From assembly GCA_019636835.1 (NCBI GenBank), contig JAHBWU010000003.1:1-64000 (forward strand): a stretch of 64,000 nucleotides of DNA. The letters run 5' to 3'. This document shows, in pieces, positions 18,074 through 27,827 of this stretch. The notes under the pieces are model-generated. The model had not been told where the DNA came from, ran no database searches, and saw only the letters and a list, made by a program, of their open reading frames with translations. The DNA comes from Nitrospira sp. (GTDB lineage: Bacteria; Nitrospirota; Nitrospiria; Nitrospirales; Nitrospiraceae). Position 1 is the first letter of the stretch, and each line of letters opens with the position of its first letter. Both the position numbers and the translations under genes were made by a program.

Positions 18074-18913
18074 ATGCCCGACATCGCGTTCATCAACGGC
18101 CGCTTTCTTCCCTGGGAGGAGGCGACTGTTTCCATCGATGATCGGGGGTTTCAATTCGGAGATGCCGTCTACGAAGTCATTCGGACCTATCGAGGGATCC
18201 CGTTCGAGCTTCCCGCGCATCTTGCTCGGTTGGATCGGAGTGCACGAGAACTCTCGCTTCGCCAACCATACACGACTGTTCAATGGACGCGGTGGATTCA
18301 ACAAGGACTCAGTCTGGCCGGATATCAAGATGCCAAGATCTATATTCAGCTCACCAGAGGGGTGGCTCCCCGTGAGCATAGTTTCCCCTCCGATATTCTC
18401 CCGACGGTCGTCATGACCATCAGAAAGTTTCATCCTCTGGCACCAGAACTCCGTCGTACCGGCGTCAGTGCCTGCACCCGGGAGGATCTTCGATGGGGGC
18501 GCTGTGATATCAAAAGCGTCAATCTCCTGGCCAATGTCCTTGCCCGTGAAGAAGCGAAAAAGGCCGGTGTCTTCGAAACAATTTTGGTCAGAGACGGCTT
18601 TGTCATGGAAGGTGCGCTGAGCAATGTCATGGCTGTTCAAGATGAGGTCGTCATCACGGCTCCCGAAGGTCCTCGAATTCTATCCGGCGTCACCCGGACC
18701 GTGGTTTTAGAATTGGCGAAGAAGGACGACATCGTGATCGAAGAACGATTCATACCAATCGACCTCCTGCACCGCGCGGATGAGGTATTTCTGACCGGAA
18801 CCACGCTTGAAGTACTCGGGGTTGTCCAGATCGATGGGAAAACCATCGGCTCCGGCCAACCGGGTCCTATCACCAAAGCGCTGGCCGCTCGCTGGGCGTT
18901 GTTGACCGGTTAG
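18074..18913 (+). CDS. Class IV aminotransferase (D-alanine/branched-chain type)
   Basis: 279-residue fold-type IV PLP enzyme. Visible marks: FINGRFLPWEEATVSIDDRGFQFGDAVYEVIRTY at the N-terminus, the Schiff-base lysine at about K147 in DIKSVNLLAN, and GALSNVMAV near the phosphate-binding turn. Length and the short N-terminal lobe fit D-amino-acid aminotransferase (Dat) and aminodeoxychorismate lyase better than IlvE (about 305). Substrate therefore stays open among D-alanine, branched-chain amino acids and ADC. It lies ahead of the rimP leader hairpin. Confidence 0.82.
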   Translation: MPDIAFINGRFLPWEEATVSIDDRGFQFGDAVYEVIRTYRGIPFELPAHLARLDRSARELSLRQPYTTVQWTRWIQQGLSLAGYQDAKIYIQLTRGVAPREHSFPSDILPTVVMTIRKFHPLAPELRRTGVSACTREDLRWGRCDIKSVNLLANVLAREEAKKAGVFETILVRDGFVMEGALSNVMAVQDEVVITAPEGPRILSGVTRTVVLELAKKDDIVIEERFIPIDLLHRADEVFLTGTTLEVLGVVQIDGKTIGSGQPGPITKALAARWALLTG

Positions 18914-18958
18914 TACCCTTGCTTTGCTCTGGGGTGCATGGTATGGTGCTCCCTCTGT

Positions 18959-18982
18959 AAGTGGGCTTATGCCCACTTTTTT
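18959..18982 (+). promoter_or_regulatory. rimP leader hairpin with T-tract
   Basis: AAGTGGGC (18959-18966), loop TTAT, GCCCACTT (18971-18978), running into six T residues (18977-18982). It looks like an intrinsic terminator, but it lies just 10 bases before the rimP start codon, as do the short GTGGGC/GCCCAC hairpins known upstream of rimP in other bacteria. It may end the upstream transcript or attenuate the rimP-nusA operon. Confidence 0.7.
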
Positions 18983-18992
18983 GTTTGGACAC

Positions 18993-19499
18993 ATGTCAAA
19001 GGAAAATGGGTTGAGCATACCGGGCAATGGTCCGCAGCCGGTTGCCGACCGGTTGCACGAAGTCATTACACCGATCCTATGGACGCTCGGGCTTGAGTTG
19101 GTTGATGTAGTGTGTGTGGGGCAAGGTCCTCGCGCGATCGTTCGTGTTCTGATCGATAAATCGGGTGGAGTCAGCATCGCAGACTGTGAGCAGGCACATA
19201 AGGCTCTAGGACCGGCCCTCGACGTGGCCGATCCGTTCCCCCATGCCTATACCCTTGAAGTCTCTTCTCCGGGTCTCGATCGGCCCTTCAAGAGATCTCA
19301 AGACTATCAACGGGCAATTGGAAAAGAGGTGAGCCTCAAGCTTCGGCAACCGCTCGAAGGCCAGTGGAGGATCACCGGGCAACTGACGCATGTGGATGAG
19401 CAGGTTGTAGTCCTGACGGTGGCCGCAACGCGAACACCCCAGACGGTGAGACTGAATCGAGACGTCATTGCTGAGGCGAAGCTGGTCGTGAAGATTTAG
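18993..19499 (+). CDS. rimP: Ribosome maturation factor RimP
   Basis: 168-residue RimP, needed for 30S subunit maturation. Characteristic segments: LGLELVDVVCVGQGPRAIVRVLIDKSGGVSIADCEQAHKALG, and EVSSPGLDRPFKRSQDYQRAIGKEVSLKL. It opens the rimP-nusA-infB operon, a near-universal bacterial order. ATG18993 is the listed start; TTG19011, which has AAAGGA 7 bases upstream, is a real alternative (162 residues). A longer frame to 18924 would run through the leader hairpin and is rejected. Confidence 0.93.
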   Translation: MSKENGLSIPGNGPQPVADRLHEVITPILWTLGLELVDVVCVGQGPRAIVRVLIDKSGGVSIADCEQAHKALGPALDVADPFPHAYTLEVSSPGLDRPFKRSQDYQRAIGKEVSLKLRQPLEGQWRITGQLTHVDEQVVVLTVAATRTPQTVRLNRDVIAEAKLVVKI

Positions 19500-19551
19500 G
19501 GGCTGGAAAATTGGAGATTGTAAGCGGTAACCGGATGCAGGAGCGTGATGT

Positions 19552-20703
19552 ATGAACCGAGAACTGATCTCAGTGATCGACGAAATCGGGCGTCAGAAAG
19601 GAATCGACAAAGCCCGAGTCATCGGGGCCATAGAATCAGCCCTGCAGACCGCCGCGAAGAAACGCTTCGGCCAGGCCGAAAACATCCAAGTGGAGATCGA
19701 CCCAAAGACCGGAGAAATTTCCGTTGTTTCCAAGAAGATCATCGTCGAGACGGTCGGCAATCCCAAAGCGGAGATCTCTCTTCAAGAAGCTCGCCAGTAT
19801 GATAGTGAAGCGGAGATCGGTGACGAAATCGGATCGCTGATTGAAATGAACGAATTGGGAAGGATTGCCGCACAGACGGCGAAACAAGTCATCTTCCAGA
19901 AGGTGCGCGAGGCGGAATGGGAAGCGGTTCAAAAAGAATATTCGACGCGTCAAGGGGATCTCATGACGGGAATCATCCTCGGCATGGAGCGGCGGAATTA
20001 CCTTGTGGACCTTGGAAAGACAGAGGCTATCCTGCCTATCCAAGAGCAGATTCCGCGTGAAACATATCGACGCGGCGATCGCGTGAAGGCGATGTTGCTG
20101 GAGGTGCGTCGTACGCCGAAGGATGTGCAAGTCATTCTGTCCCGCAGTCATCCGCAATTCGTGGCGAAACTCTTTGAACTCGAAGTGCCGGAAGTCATGG
20201 AAAAGATCATCGAAATCAGATCGGTCGTTCGAGAGCCTGGAGATCGGACGAAGATCGCGGTCACCTCACGTGAAAAGGCAGTGGATCCGGTGGGGGCTTG
20301 CGTCGGTATTAAAGGGTCTCGCGTGCAGGCGGTCGTGCGTGAGTTACGGGGCGAGAAGATTGATATCATTACCTGGACCCAGGATCCGCGAGTGTTTATT
20401 GCTGAAGCCTTGAACCCCGCGACGATCGAAAAGGTAGGGATCGACGAAGAGAAGAAGTCGGCGCTCGTGGTCGCAGCCGACTCGCAGTTGTCGTTGGCGA
20501 TCGGTAAAAACGGCCAAAATGTCAGGCTTGCGGCGCGGTTGACGGGATGGAAGATCGATATCATCAGCGCAACGGAATACGAAAAAGAAAAAGTCGAGCG
20601 CGATAAGGAAATTAAAGCGGCGCTCGCAGAGGAAGCCGAGGCTCAACGACTGCAAGAAGAAGCTCGGCAGGCTGCCCGAGCTGAGGAAGCAACGAGCGGA
20701 TAG
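19552..20703 (+). CDS. nusA: Transcription termination/antitermination factor NusA
   Basis: 383-residue NusA: an N-terminal RNA polymerase-binding domain, an S1 domain (about residues 135-200, [25 protein letters not shown]), and two KH domains ([24 protein letters not shown] and [30 protein letters not shown]). The C-terminal acidic repeats of the E. coli protein are absent and replaced by a short charged helix, as in most non-proteobacterial NusAs. It modulates pausing, termination and antitermination. Sits 52 bp after rimP and 16 bp before infB. Confidence 0.97.
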   Translation: MNRELISVIDEIGRQKGIDKARVIGAIESALQTAAKKRFGQAENIQVEIDPKTGEISVVSKKIIVETVGNPKAEISLQEARQYDSEAEIGDEIGSLIEMNELGRIAAQTAKQVIFQKVREAEWEAVQKEYSTRQGDLMTGIILGMERRNYLVDLGKTEAILPIQEQIPRETYRRGDRVKAMLLEVRRTPKDVQVILSRSHPQFVAKLFELEVPEVMEKIIEIRSVVREPGDRTKIAVTSREKAVDPVGACVGIKGSRVQAVVRELRGEKIDIITWTQDPRVFIAEALNPATIEKVGIDEEKKSALVVAADSQLSLAIGKNGQNVRLAARLTGWKIDIISATEYEKEKVERDKEIKAALAEEAEAQRLQEEARQAARAEEATSG

Positions 20704-20719
20704 AAAACGGAACCGTCTC

Positions 20720-23284
20720 ATGGCTATGCGTGTATACGAACTCGCGAAAAAGTTAGGAATGGAAAATCGAGTGCTCATCCCCGAGCTCAAGAAGATGGGA
20801 GCATCGGTTTCCTCCCATAGCAGTACGCTCGACGATGAGATCGTTCAGAAAGTGTTGGATAAACTGGGCTCAAAATCGAAAGGCCAGGGAACGGGAATCG
20901 AAGGAGAATTCGGTGCAAAGTCAGCGGAGCATGCGAGTCATGGTAAAGCCACGGCGGCAAGGAGCCATGTTGTCGAAGAGCCGCCCAAGCCTGACAAGCG
21001 CCGTATCCTGATCAAGCGAAAAAAAGAAGATGAACCGATCGAGGCCATTTCTTCAACGCCGACCGTTGAGAGCGAGCGCCAGGCGCAGCCGGTGTCCTCA
21101 ATCACCGTGCCGACACCGACCCCATCCACCGAGCATGCCGGTGGCGGCCTAGTCGACCCCGCTCCTCTTCCAGCGCAAGAAAGTCCAAGCGAGATTTCTT
21201 CACCTACACCGCTGGTTGCGAAGCAGGAAGCGGTGCCGGTGAAGCCGGTCGTCGCTCCGTCAACGATCGGGGCGCCGACTCCAGAACTTGTGACGGCCAA
21301 AAAGAAAAGCATGGCATTCGAGGCCATCGAGGCCGAGGGACAAAAAGACAAGCTTAAGAAAGCGCGAAAAGTAGGTCGCCCCAGAGATGATCAGCAACAA
21401 GATGTGAAACTCCGCGAGGATGCAGCCCGCTGGCAAGACCTTCGTGCGATTCCAGTGCAGCGACGGGATGATCGATCCAAGCATGTCCATCATAGTACCC
21501 CGGCAGAGATCACCAAACCACGACGGAAGAGCGTGAAAGTCACGCCCCGGACGACGGTAAAAGAATTCGCCGAATTGATCGGTCAACGGCCGGCGGACAT
21601 CGTTCGAAAGCTGATGGACATGGGGCAAATGCTGACGTTCCACCAACCCATGAACCTGGATGCCGCATCAATTTTCGCCGAGGAAAGCGGAGTCAAAATT
21701 GAAATATCGGTCGAGAAAGCTGGGGACGAGTTGCTGCAGGATGTAGTTGAGACGGGCGGTGATGAACGGCCGGAACCTCGCCCGCCGGTGGTGACCATTA
21801 TGGGGCACGTCGATCACGGAAAGACCTCTCTCCTCGATGCGATTCGCCAAACAAACGTGGCGGAAGGGGAAGCCGGCGGCATTACCCAACATATCGGCGC
21901 CTATACCGTCTCGGTGCGTGGTAAACAAGTGACGTTTCTGGATACTCCCGGCCACGAAGCCTTTACGGCAATGCGGGCTCGTGGTGCCAAGGTCACGGAT
22001 ATCGTCATTTTGGTTGTCGCCGCAGACGATGGAGTGATGCCGCAAACCATCGAAGCGATCCGCCATGCCAAGGCAGCCGGAGTGCCGCTGATTGTGGCGA
22101 TGAATAAGATCGATAAGCCGACCGCCAATCCTGATCGGGTAAAAAACGCGCTCTCTGAACATGGGCTGATCTCCGAAGCATGGGGCGGGGATACCATTAT
22201 GGTCGAGGTATCCGCCAAACAGAAAACGGGACTTGACACTCTCCTCGAGATGATTTTGCTTCAGGCGGAAGTGCTTGAACTCAAGGCGGATCCGCACCGA
22301 CAAGCCAAGGGTACCGTCATCGAAGCCAAAATTGAACGGGGGAGGGGCCCTGTTGCAACGGTATTGGTCCAGAGCGGCAGCCTACGCGTTGGGGACGCGT
22401 ATGTCGTGGGTACATTCAGTGGGCGTGTCCGGGCCCTCATTAATGATCGTGGCGAAAAAGCACAGCAAGCTGGACCGTCCATTCCGGTAGAAGTGATCGG
22501 ATTGCCGGGCGTTCCGTCGGCGGGAGATGTCTTCCATGTCGTCTCTAATGAGAGAGTCGCCCGAGAGATAGCGGAAGAACGAGCTCAAAAGCGGCGGGCA
22601 GCAGAACTGACCGGTCCTGCGAAAGTCACCCTGGATGATCTCTTCGCGAAGATCCAAGAAGGATCTGTGAAGGAACTGGCCATCGTCATCAAGGCCGATG
22701 TGCAAGGGTCGTCTGAAGCATTGGCAGGTACAGTCGAAAAGCTGTCGACAGACGCCGTCAAGCTCCGCGTGATTCATAATGGAGTCGGTGGAGTCATGGA
22801 ATCCGATGTGTTGCTTGCCGCCGCGTCACGAGCCATCATTATCGGCTTCAATATCAGGCCGGAGCCGAAGGCGACCGCATTGGCCGAGCACCAGGGTGTC
22901 GATATCCGGCTCTACACGATCATTTATGACGCCATCGCCGACATCAAGGCTGCGATGGAAGGTTTGCTCGAGCCCACCCTAAAAGAGCGCGTGTTGGGAC
23001 GAGCGGAAGTCCGGCAGGTATTTACGATTCCGAAGGTCGGAGCTGTAGCAGGATCTTATGTTATTGACGGGACGATCTCTCGGTCAAGCGCCGGGGTGCG
23101 AGTGATTCGCGACAATGTGGTGGTCTATCAGGGTAAACTCGCTTCGTTGCGGCGTTTCAAGGACGATGTGCGTGAAGTGCAGCAAGGGTATGAATGTGGC
23201 TTGAGCATCGAGAACTTCAATGACGTGAAATCCGGAGATATTGTCGAAGCTTATGCAATCGATAAGATCGCAACGAAACTCTAG
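20720..23284 (+). CDS. infB: Translation initiation factor IF-2
   Basis: 854-residue IF-2. The N-terminus has the IF2_N helical module ([25 protein letters not shown]), then a ~230-residue low-complexity Pro/Ser/Lys linker, a second IF2_N module (about 275-330), and the GTPase domain with GHVDHGKTS (G1, about residue 361), DTPGH (G3) and NKID (G4). Domains II, III and IV follow to the C-terminus. It delivers initiator tRNA to the 30S subunit. The linker is unusually rich in Thr-Pro and is the most variable part. Confidence 0.97.
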   Translation: MAMRVYELAKKLGMENRVLIPELKKMGASVSSHSSTLDDEIVQKVLDKLGSKSKGQGTGIEGEFGAKSAEHASHGKATAARSHVVEEPPKPDKRRILIKRKKEDEPIEAISSTPTVESERQAQPVSSITVPTPTPSTEHAGGGLVDPAPLPAQESPSEISSPTPLVAKQEAVPVKPVVAPSTIGAPTPELVTAKKKSMAFEAIEAEGQKDKLKKARKVGRPRDDQQQDVKLREDAARWQDLRAIPVQRRDDRSKHVHHSTPAEITKPRRKSVKVTPRTTVKEFAELIGQRPADIVRKLMDMGQMLTFHQPMNLDAASIFAEESGVKIEISVEKAGDELLQDVVETGGDERPEPRPPVVTIMGHVDHGKTSLLDAIRQTNVAEGEAGGITQHIGAYTVSVRGKQVTFLDTPGHEAFTAMRARGAKVTDIVILVVAADDGVMPQTIEAIRHAKAAGVPLIVAMNKIDKPTANPDRVKNALSEHGLISEAWGGDTIMVEVSAKQKTGLDTLLEMILLQAEVLELKADPHRQAKGTVIEAKIERGRGPVATVLVQSGSLRVGDAYVVGTFSGRVRALINDRGEKAQQAGPSIPVEVIGLPGVPSAGDVFHVVSNERVAREIAEERAQKRRAAELTGPAKVTLDDLFAKIQEGSVKELAIVIKADVQGSSEALAGTVEKLSTDAVKLRVIHNGVGGVMESDVLLAAASRAIIIGFNIRPEPKATALAEHQGVDIRLYTIIYDAIADIKAAMEGLLEPTLKERVLGRAEVRQVFTIPKVGAVAGSYVIDGTISRSSAGVRVIRDNVVVYQGKLASLRRFKDDVREVQQGYECGLSIENFNDVKSGDIVEAYAIDKIATKL

Positions 23285-23392
23285 TAGAAGCTTCAGAATT
23301 TTTAGCGCAGCCGTTGCCCAAAGGCCTGGCGCGCTCATTCAATGAAATCGTAGAGCCTCCATCATGAGCCTACTTTAACTGAACCCTTGGCC

Positions 23393-23674
23393 ATGGTCGT
23401 GGGTCTATGCACGGTAGAATTATTCATCCCAGGGAGCCAATCGCTTAAAGACAAGCGACAGGTCGTTCACGGGCTCAAGGACAGGCTTCGGAATAAGTTT
23501 AATCTCTCAGTCGCCGAAGTAGACGGGCAGGATCTCTGGCAGAAGGCCATCTTGGGAATGGCTTGCGTCTCGAATGAGAGTAGCCACGTGAGCCAGGTGC
23601 TTGAACAAGCGTTGAACCTGATCAAAAGCATGCCGGCGGTTGAAGTCATCCGAACCCAATTGGAATTGCTCTAA
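23393..23674 (+). CDS. DUF503 family protein (YlxP-like)
   Basis: 93-residue DUF503 protein; segments VVGLCTVELFIPGSQSLKDKRQVVHGLKDRLRNKFNLSVAEVDGQDLWQKA are typical. YlxP homologues lie between infB and rbfA in many bacteria and have been linked to ribosome assembly, though the biochemical role is not settled. Start ATG23393 is used; TTG23387 is possible. The stop codon abuts palindromic element copy 3, which separates this gene from rbfA. Confidence 0.88.
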   Translation: MVVGLCTVELFIPGSQSLKDKRQVVHGLKDRLRNKFNLSVAEVDGQDLWQKAILGMACVSNESSHVSQVLEQALNLIKSMPAVEVIRTQLELL

Positions 23675-23793
23675 GGATGTTACAAAAGCCCTCCAGCGTC
23701 GTTCTCGCATCGCTCAAGGTCTCAACGTACCGAAGCGTACGCCTCGACCTTTTGCTCGCTGCGGCCTTGCTGGAAGGGCTTTTTCAGCATCCT
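23675..23793. repeat. Dispersed palindromic element, copy 3 (119 bp)
   Basis: Starts at the base after the stop of the DUF503 gene. Ends GGATGTTACAAAAGCCCTCCAG and CTGGAAGGGCTTTTTCAGCATCC are imperfect inverted repeats. Core shares GTTCTCGCATCGCTCA, CTCAACGTACC and GCTGCGGCCTTGCTGG with copies 1, 2 and 4. It sits inside the rimP-pnp operon, so it is very likely transcribed and could affect read-through from infB into rbfA. Confidence 0.85.
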
Positions 23794-23853
23794 CAGCGGT
23801 CTTGCCCTTAAGGACCACACGATATTTGTGATTGCCAACGTCGGGATAGCAAG

Positions 23854-24261
23854 ATGTCGAAGACGACCTATAAAAGAGCGGACCGGGTGGCCGACCAGAT
23901 CCGGATGGAAGTGGCGGATATACTCATGCGAAAAATCAAGGATCCCCGGGTTCGTGACGTGACGGTCACCGATGTCGAACTGACAGGGGATTTGCGCATC
24001 GCTCATGTTTTTGTCACGACCATGGAAACGGGCGAGGCTGAGCGGAATATCTTTGCCGGTCTCTCAAAAGCCAGTGGATTTGTGCGGTCGGAGTTAGGAC
24101 GGCGGCTCTCGCTCCGCTACCTTCCGGATGTGATTTTCAAAAAGGATGTCAGTGGACCTCGGGGTGACCGTATCATGCGGCTATTGGAAGGATTGCATGG
24201 GGAGTCTGAACAACATGAGGCACAGGACTCTCCAAACGGTAAACAGAGCGCGGATTCTTAA
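23854..24261 (+). CDS. rbfA: Ribosome-binding factor A
   Basis: 135-residue RbfA with the KH-like fold: KRADRVADQIRMEVADILMRKIKDPRV, VTDVELTGDLRIAHVFVTTM and the C-terminal RYLPDVIFKKD. It acts in late 30S subunit maturation and cold adaptation. The ~20-residue polar tail after RIMRLLEGLHG is not conserved. truB follows after 4 bp. Confidence 0.95.
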   Translation: MSKTTYKRADRVADQIRMEVADILMRKIKDPRVRDVTVTDVELTGDLRIAHVFVTTMETGEAERNIFAGLSKASGFVRSELGRRLSLRYLPDVIFKKDVSGPRGDRIMRLLEGLHGESEQHEAQDSPNGKQSADS

Positions 24262-24265
24262 GGGT

Positions 24266-25207
24266 ATGGACCAGGCAGGCATCACAACCGACCAAGGGGG
24301 CGTTCTGGAGGGGGTCCTCATTGTCTATAAGGAGGCCGGCTGGACTTCACACGACGTCGTAGCCAAGATCCGGCGGTTATTGGGCGGCAGCAAAGTCGGC
24401 CATGCCGGCACGCTGGACCCTAGTGCCACTGGTGTCTTGCCCATCCTTGTCGGACGGGCCACAAGAATCGCTGAATACCTGATCAATTGGGATAAGGAGT
24501 ACCGTGCCGTCTTGCGCCTGGGAGAAACGACCGACACGCAGGATGCAACCGGACAGGTTTTGACCAGGGTTGATCCAGGTGAGGTGCCTGAGGACATGCT
24601 TCAGGCGGTGATCGCTCGATTCCGGGGAGTACAACAGCAACTGCCGCCGATGTATTCAGCCGTGAAAGTGGGTGGACAACCGCTTTACAAAGCGGCCAGA
24701 GCAGGCAGAACGGTTGAGCGGGAAGAGCGGTCGATCGCGATTCATCAACTGGATATCGTGGCCGTTCACGGTCGTGACGTGGTCCTGCGCATTGCGTGCT
24801 CAAAAGGCACGTATATACGCACGCTGTGCGCCGACATCGGACAGGCTTTAGGTGTAGGCGGGCATCTCTATACTCTTGAACGTCGCCGTGTCGGTCCACT
24901 GTCGATCGAACAGGCAATCACGGTCGATCAAGTTGCCGGCCATTTCACGACGGGAACACTCCGTGGACGGTTCATTTCGTTGGACCAACTCCTCTTCCAA
25001 CTTCCGGCGGTGGTTGTGAACGATGAGCAGGCGCAGCGTGTCCTGCATGGCTCGCCGGTTTTTCCGGTGGGAGTTGAACAGCTGCCCTCCACTTCCACTG
25101 TACGTCTGAAGAATGAAGCGGGTCAGTTGTTGGCCATTGGAACTCACGAAAGCGGCCGCGTCGGGTCGATAAGAGTTCGTAAAGTGCTGAGTGTGTTGAG
25201 TCATTAA
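24266..25207 (+). CDS. truB: tRNA pseudouridine-55 synthase
   Basis: 313-residue TruB. The catalytic aspartate is in [16 protein letters not shown]; other motifs are [12 protein letters not shown] (motif I), [18 protein letters not shown] and [15 protein letters not shown]. It makes pseudouridine 55 in the T-loop of tRNAs. A PUA-like C-terminal domain follows (about 235-313). ATG24266 is chosen; the frame continues upstream into rbfA without similarity. Confidence 0.96.
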   Translation: MDQAGITTDQGGVLEGVLIVYKEAGWTSHDVVAKIRRLLGGSKVGHAGTLDPSATGVLPILVGRATRIAEYLINWDKEYRAVLRLGETTDTQDATGQVLTRVDPGEVPEDMLQAVIARFRGVQQQLPPMYSAVKVGGQPLYKAARAGRTVEREERSIAIHQLDIVAVHGRDVVLRIACSKGTYIRTLCADIGQALGVGGHLYTLERRRVGPLSIEQAITVDQVAGHFTTGTLRGRFISLDQLLFQLPAVVVNDEQAQRVLHGSPVFPVGVEQLPSTSTVRLKNEAGQLLAIGTHESGRVGSIRVRKVLSVLSH

Positions 25208-25223
25208 TGCGGAAGGAGTAGGT

Positions 25224-25493
25224 ATGGGATTACTGAAGGAAGCAAAGAGCGAACTCATCAAGCAATATCAGCAGCATGACAAGGATTCCGGATCGCCGGA
25301 AGTTCAGATTGCCGTGTTGACCAACCGGATTACGTATCTCACCGAACATTTCAAGACCCATAAAAAAGATCACCACTCGCGGCGTGGGTTGTTGCAGCTG
25401 GTCGGACGCAGGCGACGTTTGCTGGACTATCTCCGCGGTGTGGATGACGCACGTTACCGAGCCGTGATCGATCGACTCGGCATTCGCAAGTAA
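25224..25493 (+). CDS. rpsO: 30S ribosomal protein S15
   Basis: 89 residues, the standard S15 length. Recognisable throughout: [49 protein letters not shown]. Binds 16S rRNA helices 20-22 in the platform. GGAAGGAGTAGGT lies just before ATG25224. The truB-rpsO-pnp order is the classical one. Confidence 0.98.
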   Translation: MGLLKEAKSELIKQYQQHDKDSGSPEVQIAVLTNRITYLTEHFKTHKKDHHSRRGLLQLVGRRRRLLDYLRGVDDARYRAVIDRLGIRK

Positions 25494-25605
25494 CCGGTCG
25501 TACTAACAGCGGCGTTTACCGGCGCCATAGGTATCGTTCGAATGTCCCACAGATGAACACCGACATGCGTTCACACGATGTGCGTGGTGTGAAAGTAAAA
25601 GTTAT

Positions 25606-25653
25606 CAAATGACTGAGCAGTCTTAGACTTTCCACCTAATAACTTGTCATTTG
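25606..25653 (+). promoter_or_regulatory. Hairpin in the pnp leader
   Basis: CAAATGAC (25606-25613) pairs perfectly with GTCATTTG (25646-25653); within the loop AGTCTTAGACT (25619-25629) is a second small inverted repeat. It lies in the 213-bp rpsO-pnp gap, 54-101 bases before pnp. In E. coli a pnp leader stem cut by RNase III mediates autoregulation; a similar role here is inference. Confidence 0.45.
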
Positions 25654-25706
25654 TCGTTGAGCGCATCTCAGTGGGCATCTGTGGATCTAACCAGAGGAGA
25701 CCATAG

Positions 25707-27824
25707 ATGGTACACGTCGTCGAAGTAGACATTGCAGGTCGGACCCTCCGCCTCGAAACCGGTCGCGTCGCGAAGCAAGCTGATGGATCAATTTGGGCTT
25801 CGTATGGTGACACAGTCGTCTTGGCGACGGCCGTAGCCGCACAAACGGCCAAGCCTGGTATCGATTTTCTTCCGCTGACCGTCGACTACCAGGAAAAGGC
25901 CTACGCGGCCGGAAAAATCCCCGGAGGGTACTTCAAGCGAGAAGGTCGACCGGCTGAAAAGGAAGTTCTGACAAGCCGCTTGATTGATCGTCCGATCCGC
26001 CCGTTGTTTCCGGAAGGCTACTATTACGAAACGCAGGTCATTGCCTCAGTCCTCTCGGCAGATAAGACCGGTTCTTCCGACGTGATCGGAATCACGGCGG
26101 CATCAGCAGCTCTCGCTGTGTCGAACATCCCTTTCAACGGTCCCGTTGCCGGAGTGAAGATCGGTCGGGTCAACGGCCGGCTCGTTGTCAATCCTGACCT
26201 CGAAACAATGGAGCGGAGCGAATTGCATCTGGTGGTGGCAGGTACAGCTGACGCGGTGATGATGGTGGAGGCAGGCGCCAATGAATTATCCGAGCAGGCG
26301 ATGCTCGAAGCGCTGGAATTGGCTCACGCTGAGATTAAGAAAATCGTCCAGAAGATCGATGAATTGGCCAAGAAGGTCGGTCGGGTGAAGCGGGAGGTGA
26401 TCGCAGAGTCGATCGATCCCGCGGTGCAAGCCGGCATCAAGACGCTGGTTGCACAACCGATTCGTGACGCCATCATGATCGCCAACAAGACCGCTCGACA
26501 GGAACGGTTGGACCAAATTCTGTCCGACGCCATTGAAAGGCTGAAGAAGCCGGATGATCCCTCAAGCGAACGGCACATCAAGATCGTGTTCCATCAATTG
26601 GAATACACGGAAGTCCGGAAGATGATTTTAGAGAATCGTTCACGCGCCGACGGGCGCGGACCGGCCGATATTCGGCCGATCACCTGTGAGGTCGGTGCCT
26701 TGCCGCGTGCACACGGGTCCGCCATCTTTACCAGAGGCGAAACGCAGAGTTTGGCGGTGGTGACATTAGGAACGACCGACGATGAACAGCGCATTGACGC
26801 CTTGGAAGGCGAGTACACCCGGACATTCATGCTGCATTACAACTTCCCGCCCTTCAGCGTCGGTGAGGCTCGGCCGCTTCGCTCACCGGGAAGGCGAGAG
26901 GTTGGGCACGGAGCCTTGGCCGAACGGGCGTTGAAGCCCGTCATTCCGAACAAAGATGTCTTCCCATACACATTACGGATTGTTTCTGAAATTCTGGAAT
27001 CAAATGGGTCTTCTTCGATGGCGACCGTGTGCGGTGGTACGCTGGCCATGATGGACGCCGGAGTTCCTATCAAGGAGCCGGTCGCCGGCATCGCAATGGG
27101 GCTCATCAAAGAAGGGGACGACGTCATTATCTTGTCGGACATCCTTGGTCTTGAAGACCATCTGGGCGATATGGACTTCAAGGTATGCGGGACCAAGAAC
27201 GGCATTACGGCGCTTCAAATGGACATTAAGATCGGCGGCATTACCACGGCGTTGATGCAGCAAGCCTTGGAGCAGGCCCGCCTGGGCCGCGTCCACATCC
27301 TCGACCGCATGTCCAAGGGGCTTGCGGGTCCCCGCACCGACCTCTCGCCGTTCGCGCCTCGCATCTACACGATGAAGGTCAAACAAGATAAGATTCGAGA
27401 CATTATCGGTCAGGGCGGCAAGACGATCCGTGGGATTCAGTCCGACTGCGGAGTCAAGATCAGCGTTGAGGATACCGGTGTTGTGACCATCGCTTCTGCG
27501 GATGGTGCGTCGTTACAAAAAGCCAAGGAGATTATCAACCGATTGACGGAAGAGGTCGAAGTCGGAAAAGTCTACACGGGTACGGTGAGAAAGATTATGG
27601 ACTTCGGCGCGTTTGTCGAAGTGTTACCGGGTACTGATGGATTGGTCCATATCTCACAGTTGGCGCATCACCGGGTGAAAGCCGTGTCCGACGAGGTGGC
27701 CGAAGGAGACCAAATTCTTGTGAAAGTGTTGGAGATCGACAAGCAAGGCAAGATCAGGCTCAGCCGAAAAGAGACCATCCCGGTGCCGACAGCAGGCGGC
27801 GCCAACGATTCAGCGGGCGGGTAA
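25707..27824 (+). CDS. pnp: Polyribonucleotide nucleotidyltransferase (PNPase)
   Basis: 705-residue PNPase. Two RNase PH-like domains (about 1-230 and 300-545), a KH domain (DKIRDIIGQGGKTIRGIQ, about 558) and an S1 domain (VYTGTVRKIMDFGAFVEVLPGTDGL, about 620-690). The second PH domain has the phosphate-binding FNFPPFS-type region (HYNFPPFSVGEARP) and EILESNGSSSMATVCGG. It degrades RNA 3' to 5' phosphorolytically. CAGAGGAGACC precedes ATG25707. The M16 peptidase follows after 3 bp. Confidence 0.97.
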   Translation: MVHVVEVDIAGRTLRLETGRVAKQADGSIWASYGDTVVLATAVAAQTAKPGIDFLPLTVDYQEKAYAAGKIPGGYFKREGRPAEKEVLTSRLIDRPIRPLFPEGYYYETQVIASVLSADKTGSSDVIGITAASAALAVSNIPFNGPVAGVKIGRVNGRLVVNPDLETMERSELHLVVAGTADAVMMVEAGANELSEQAMLEALELAHAEIKKIVQKIDELAKKVGRVKREVIAESIDPAVQAGIKTLVAQPIRDAIMIANKTARQERLDQILSDAIERLKKPDDPSSERHIKIVFHQLEYTEVRKMILENRSRADGRGPADIRPITCEVGALPRAHGSAIFTRGETQSLAVVTLGTTDDEQRIDALEGEYTRTFMLHYNFPPFSVGEARPLRSPGRREVGHGALAERALKPVIPNKDVFPYTLRIVSEILESNGSSSMATVCGGTLAMMDAGVPIKEPVAGIAMGLIKEGDDVIILSDILGLEDHLGDMDFKVCGTKNGITALQMDIKIGGITTALMQQALEQARLGRVHILDRMSKGLAGPRTDLSPFAPRIYTMKVKQDKIRDIIGQGGKTIRGIQSDCGVKISVEDTGVVTIASADGASLQKAKEIINRLTEEVEVGKVYTGTVRKIMDFGAFVEVLPGTDGLVHISQLAHHRVKAVSDEVAEGDQILVKVLEIDKQGKIRLSRKETIPVPTAGGANDSAGG

Positions 27825-27827
27825 CAC

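Noticed and set aside
19552-20703. Truncated NusA
   Set aside because: Lacking the C-terminal acidic repeats is normal outside Proteobacteria; all core domains are present.
21668-22303. Minus-strand frame opposite the infB GTPase domain
   Set aside because: IF-2 motifs are intact on the plus strand; the opposing frame has no features.
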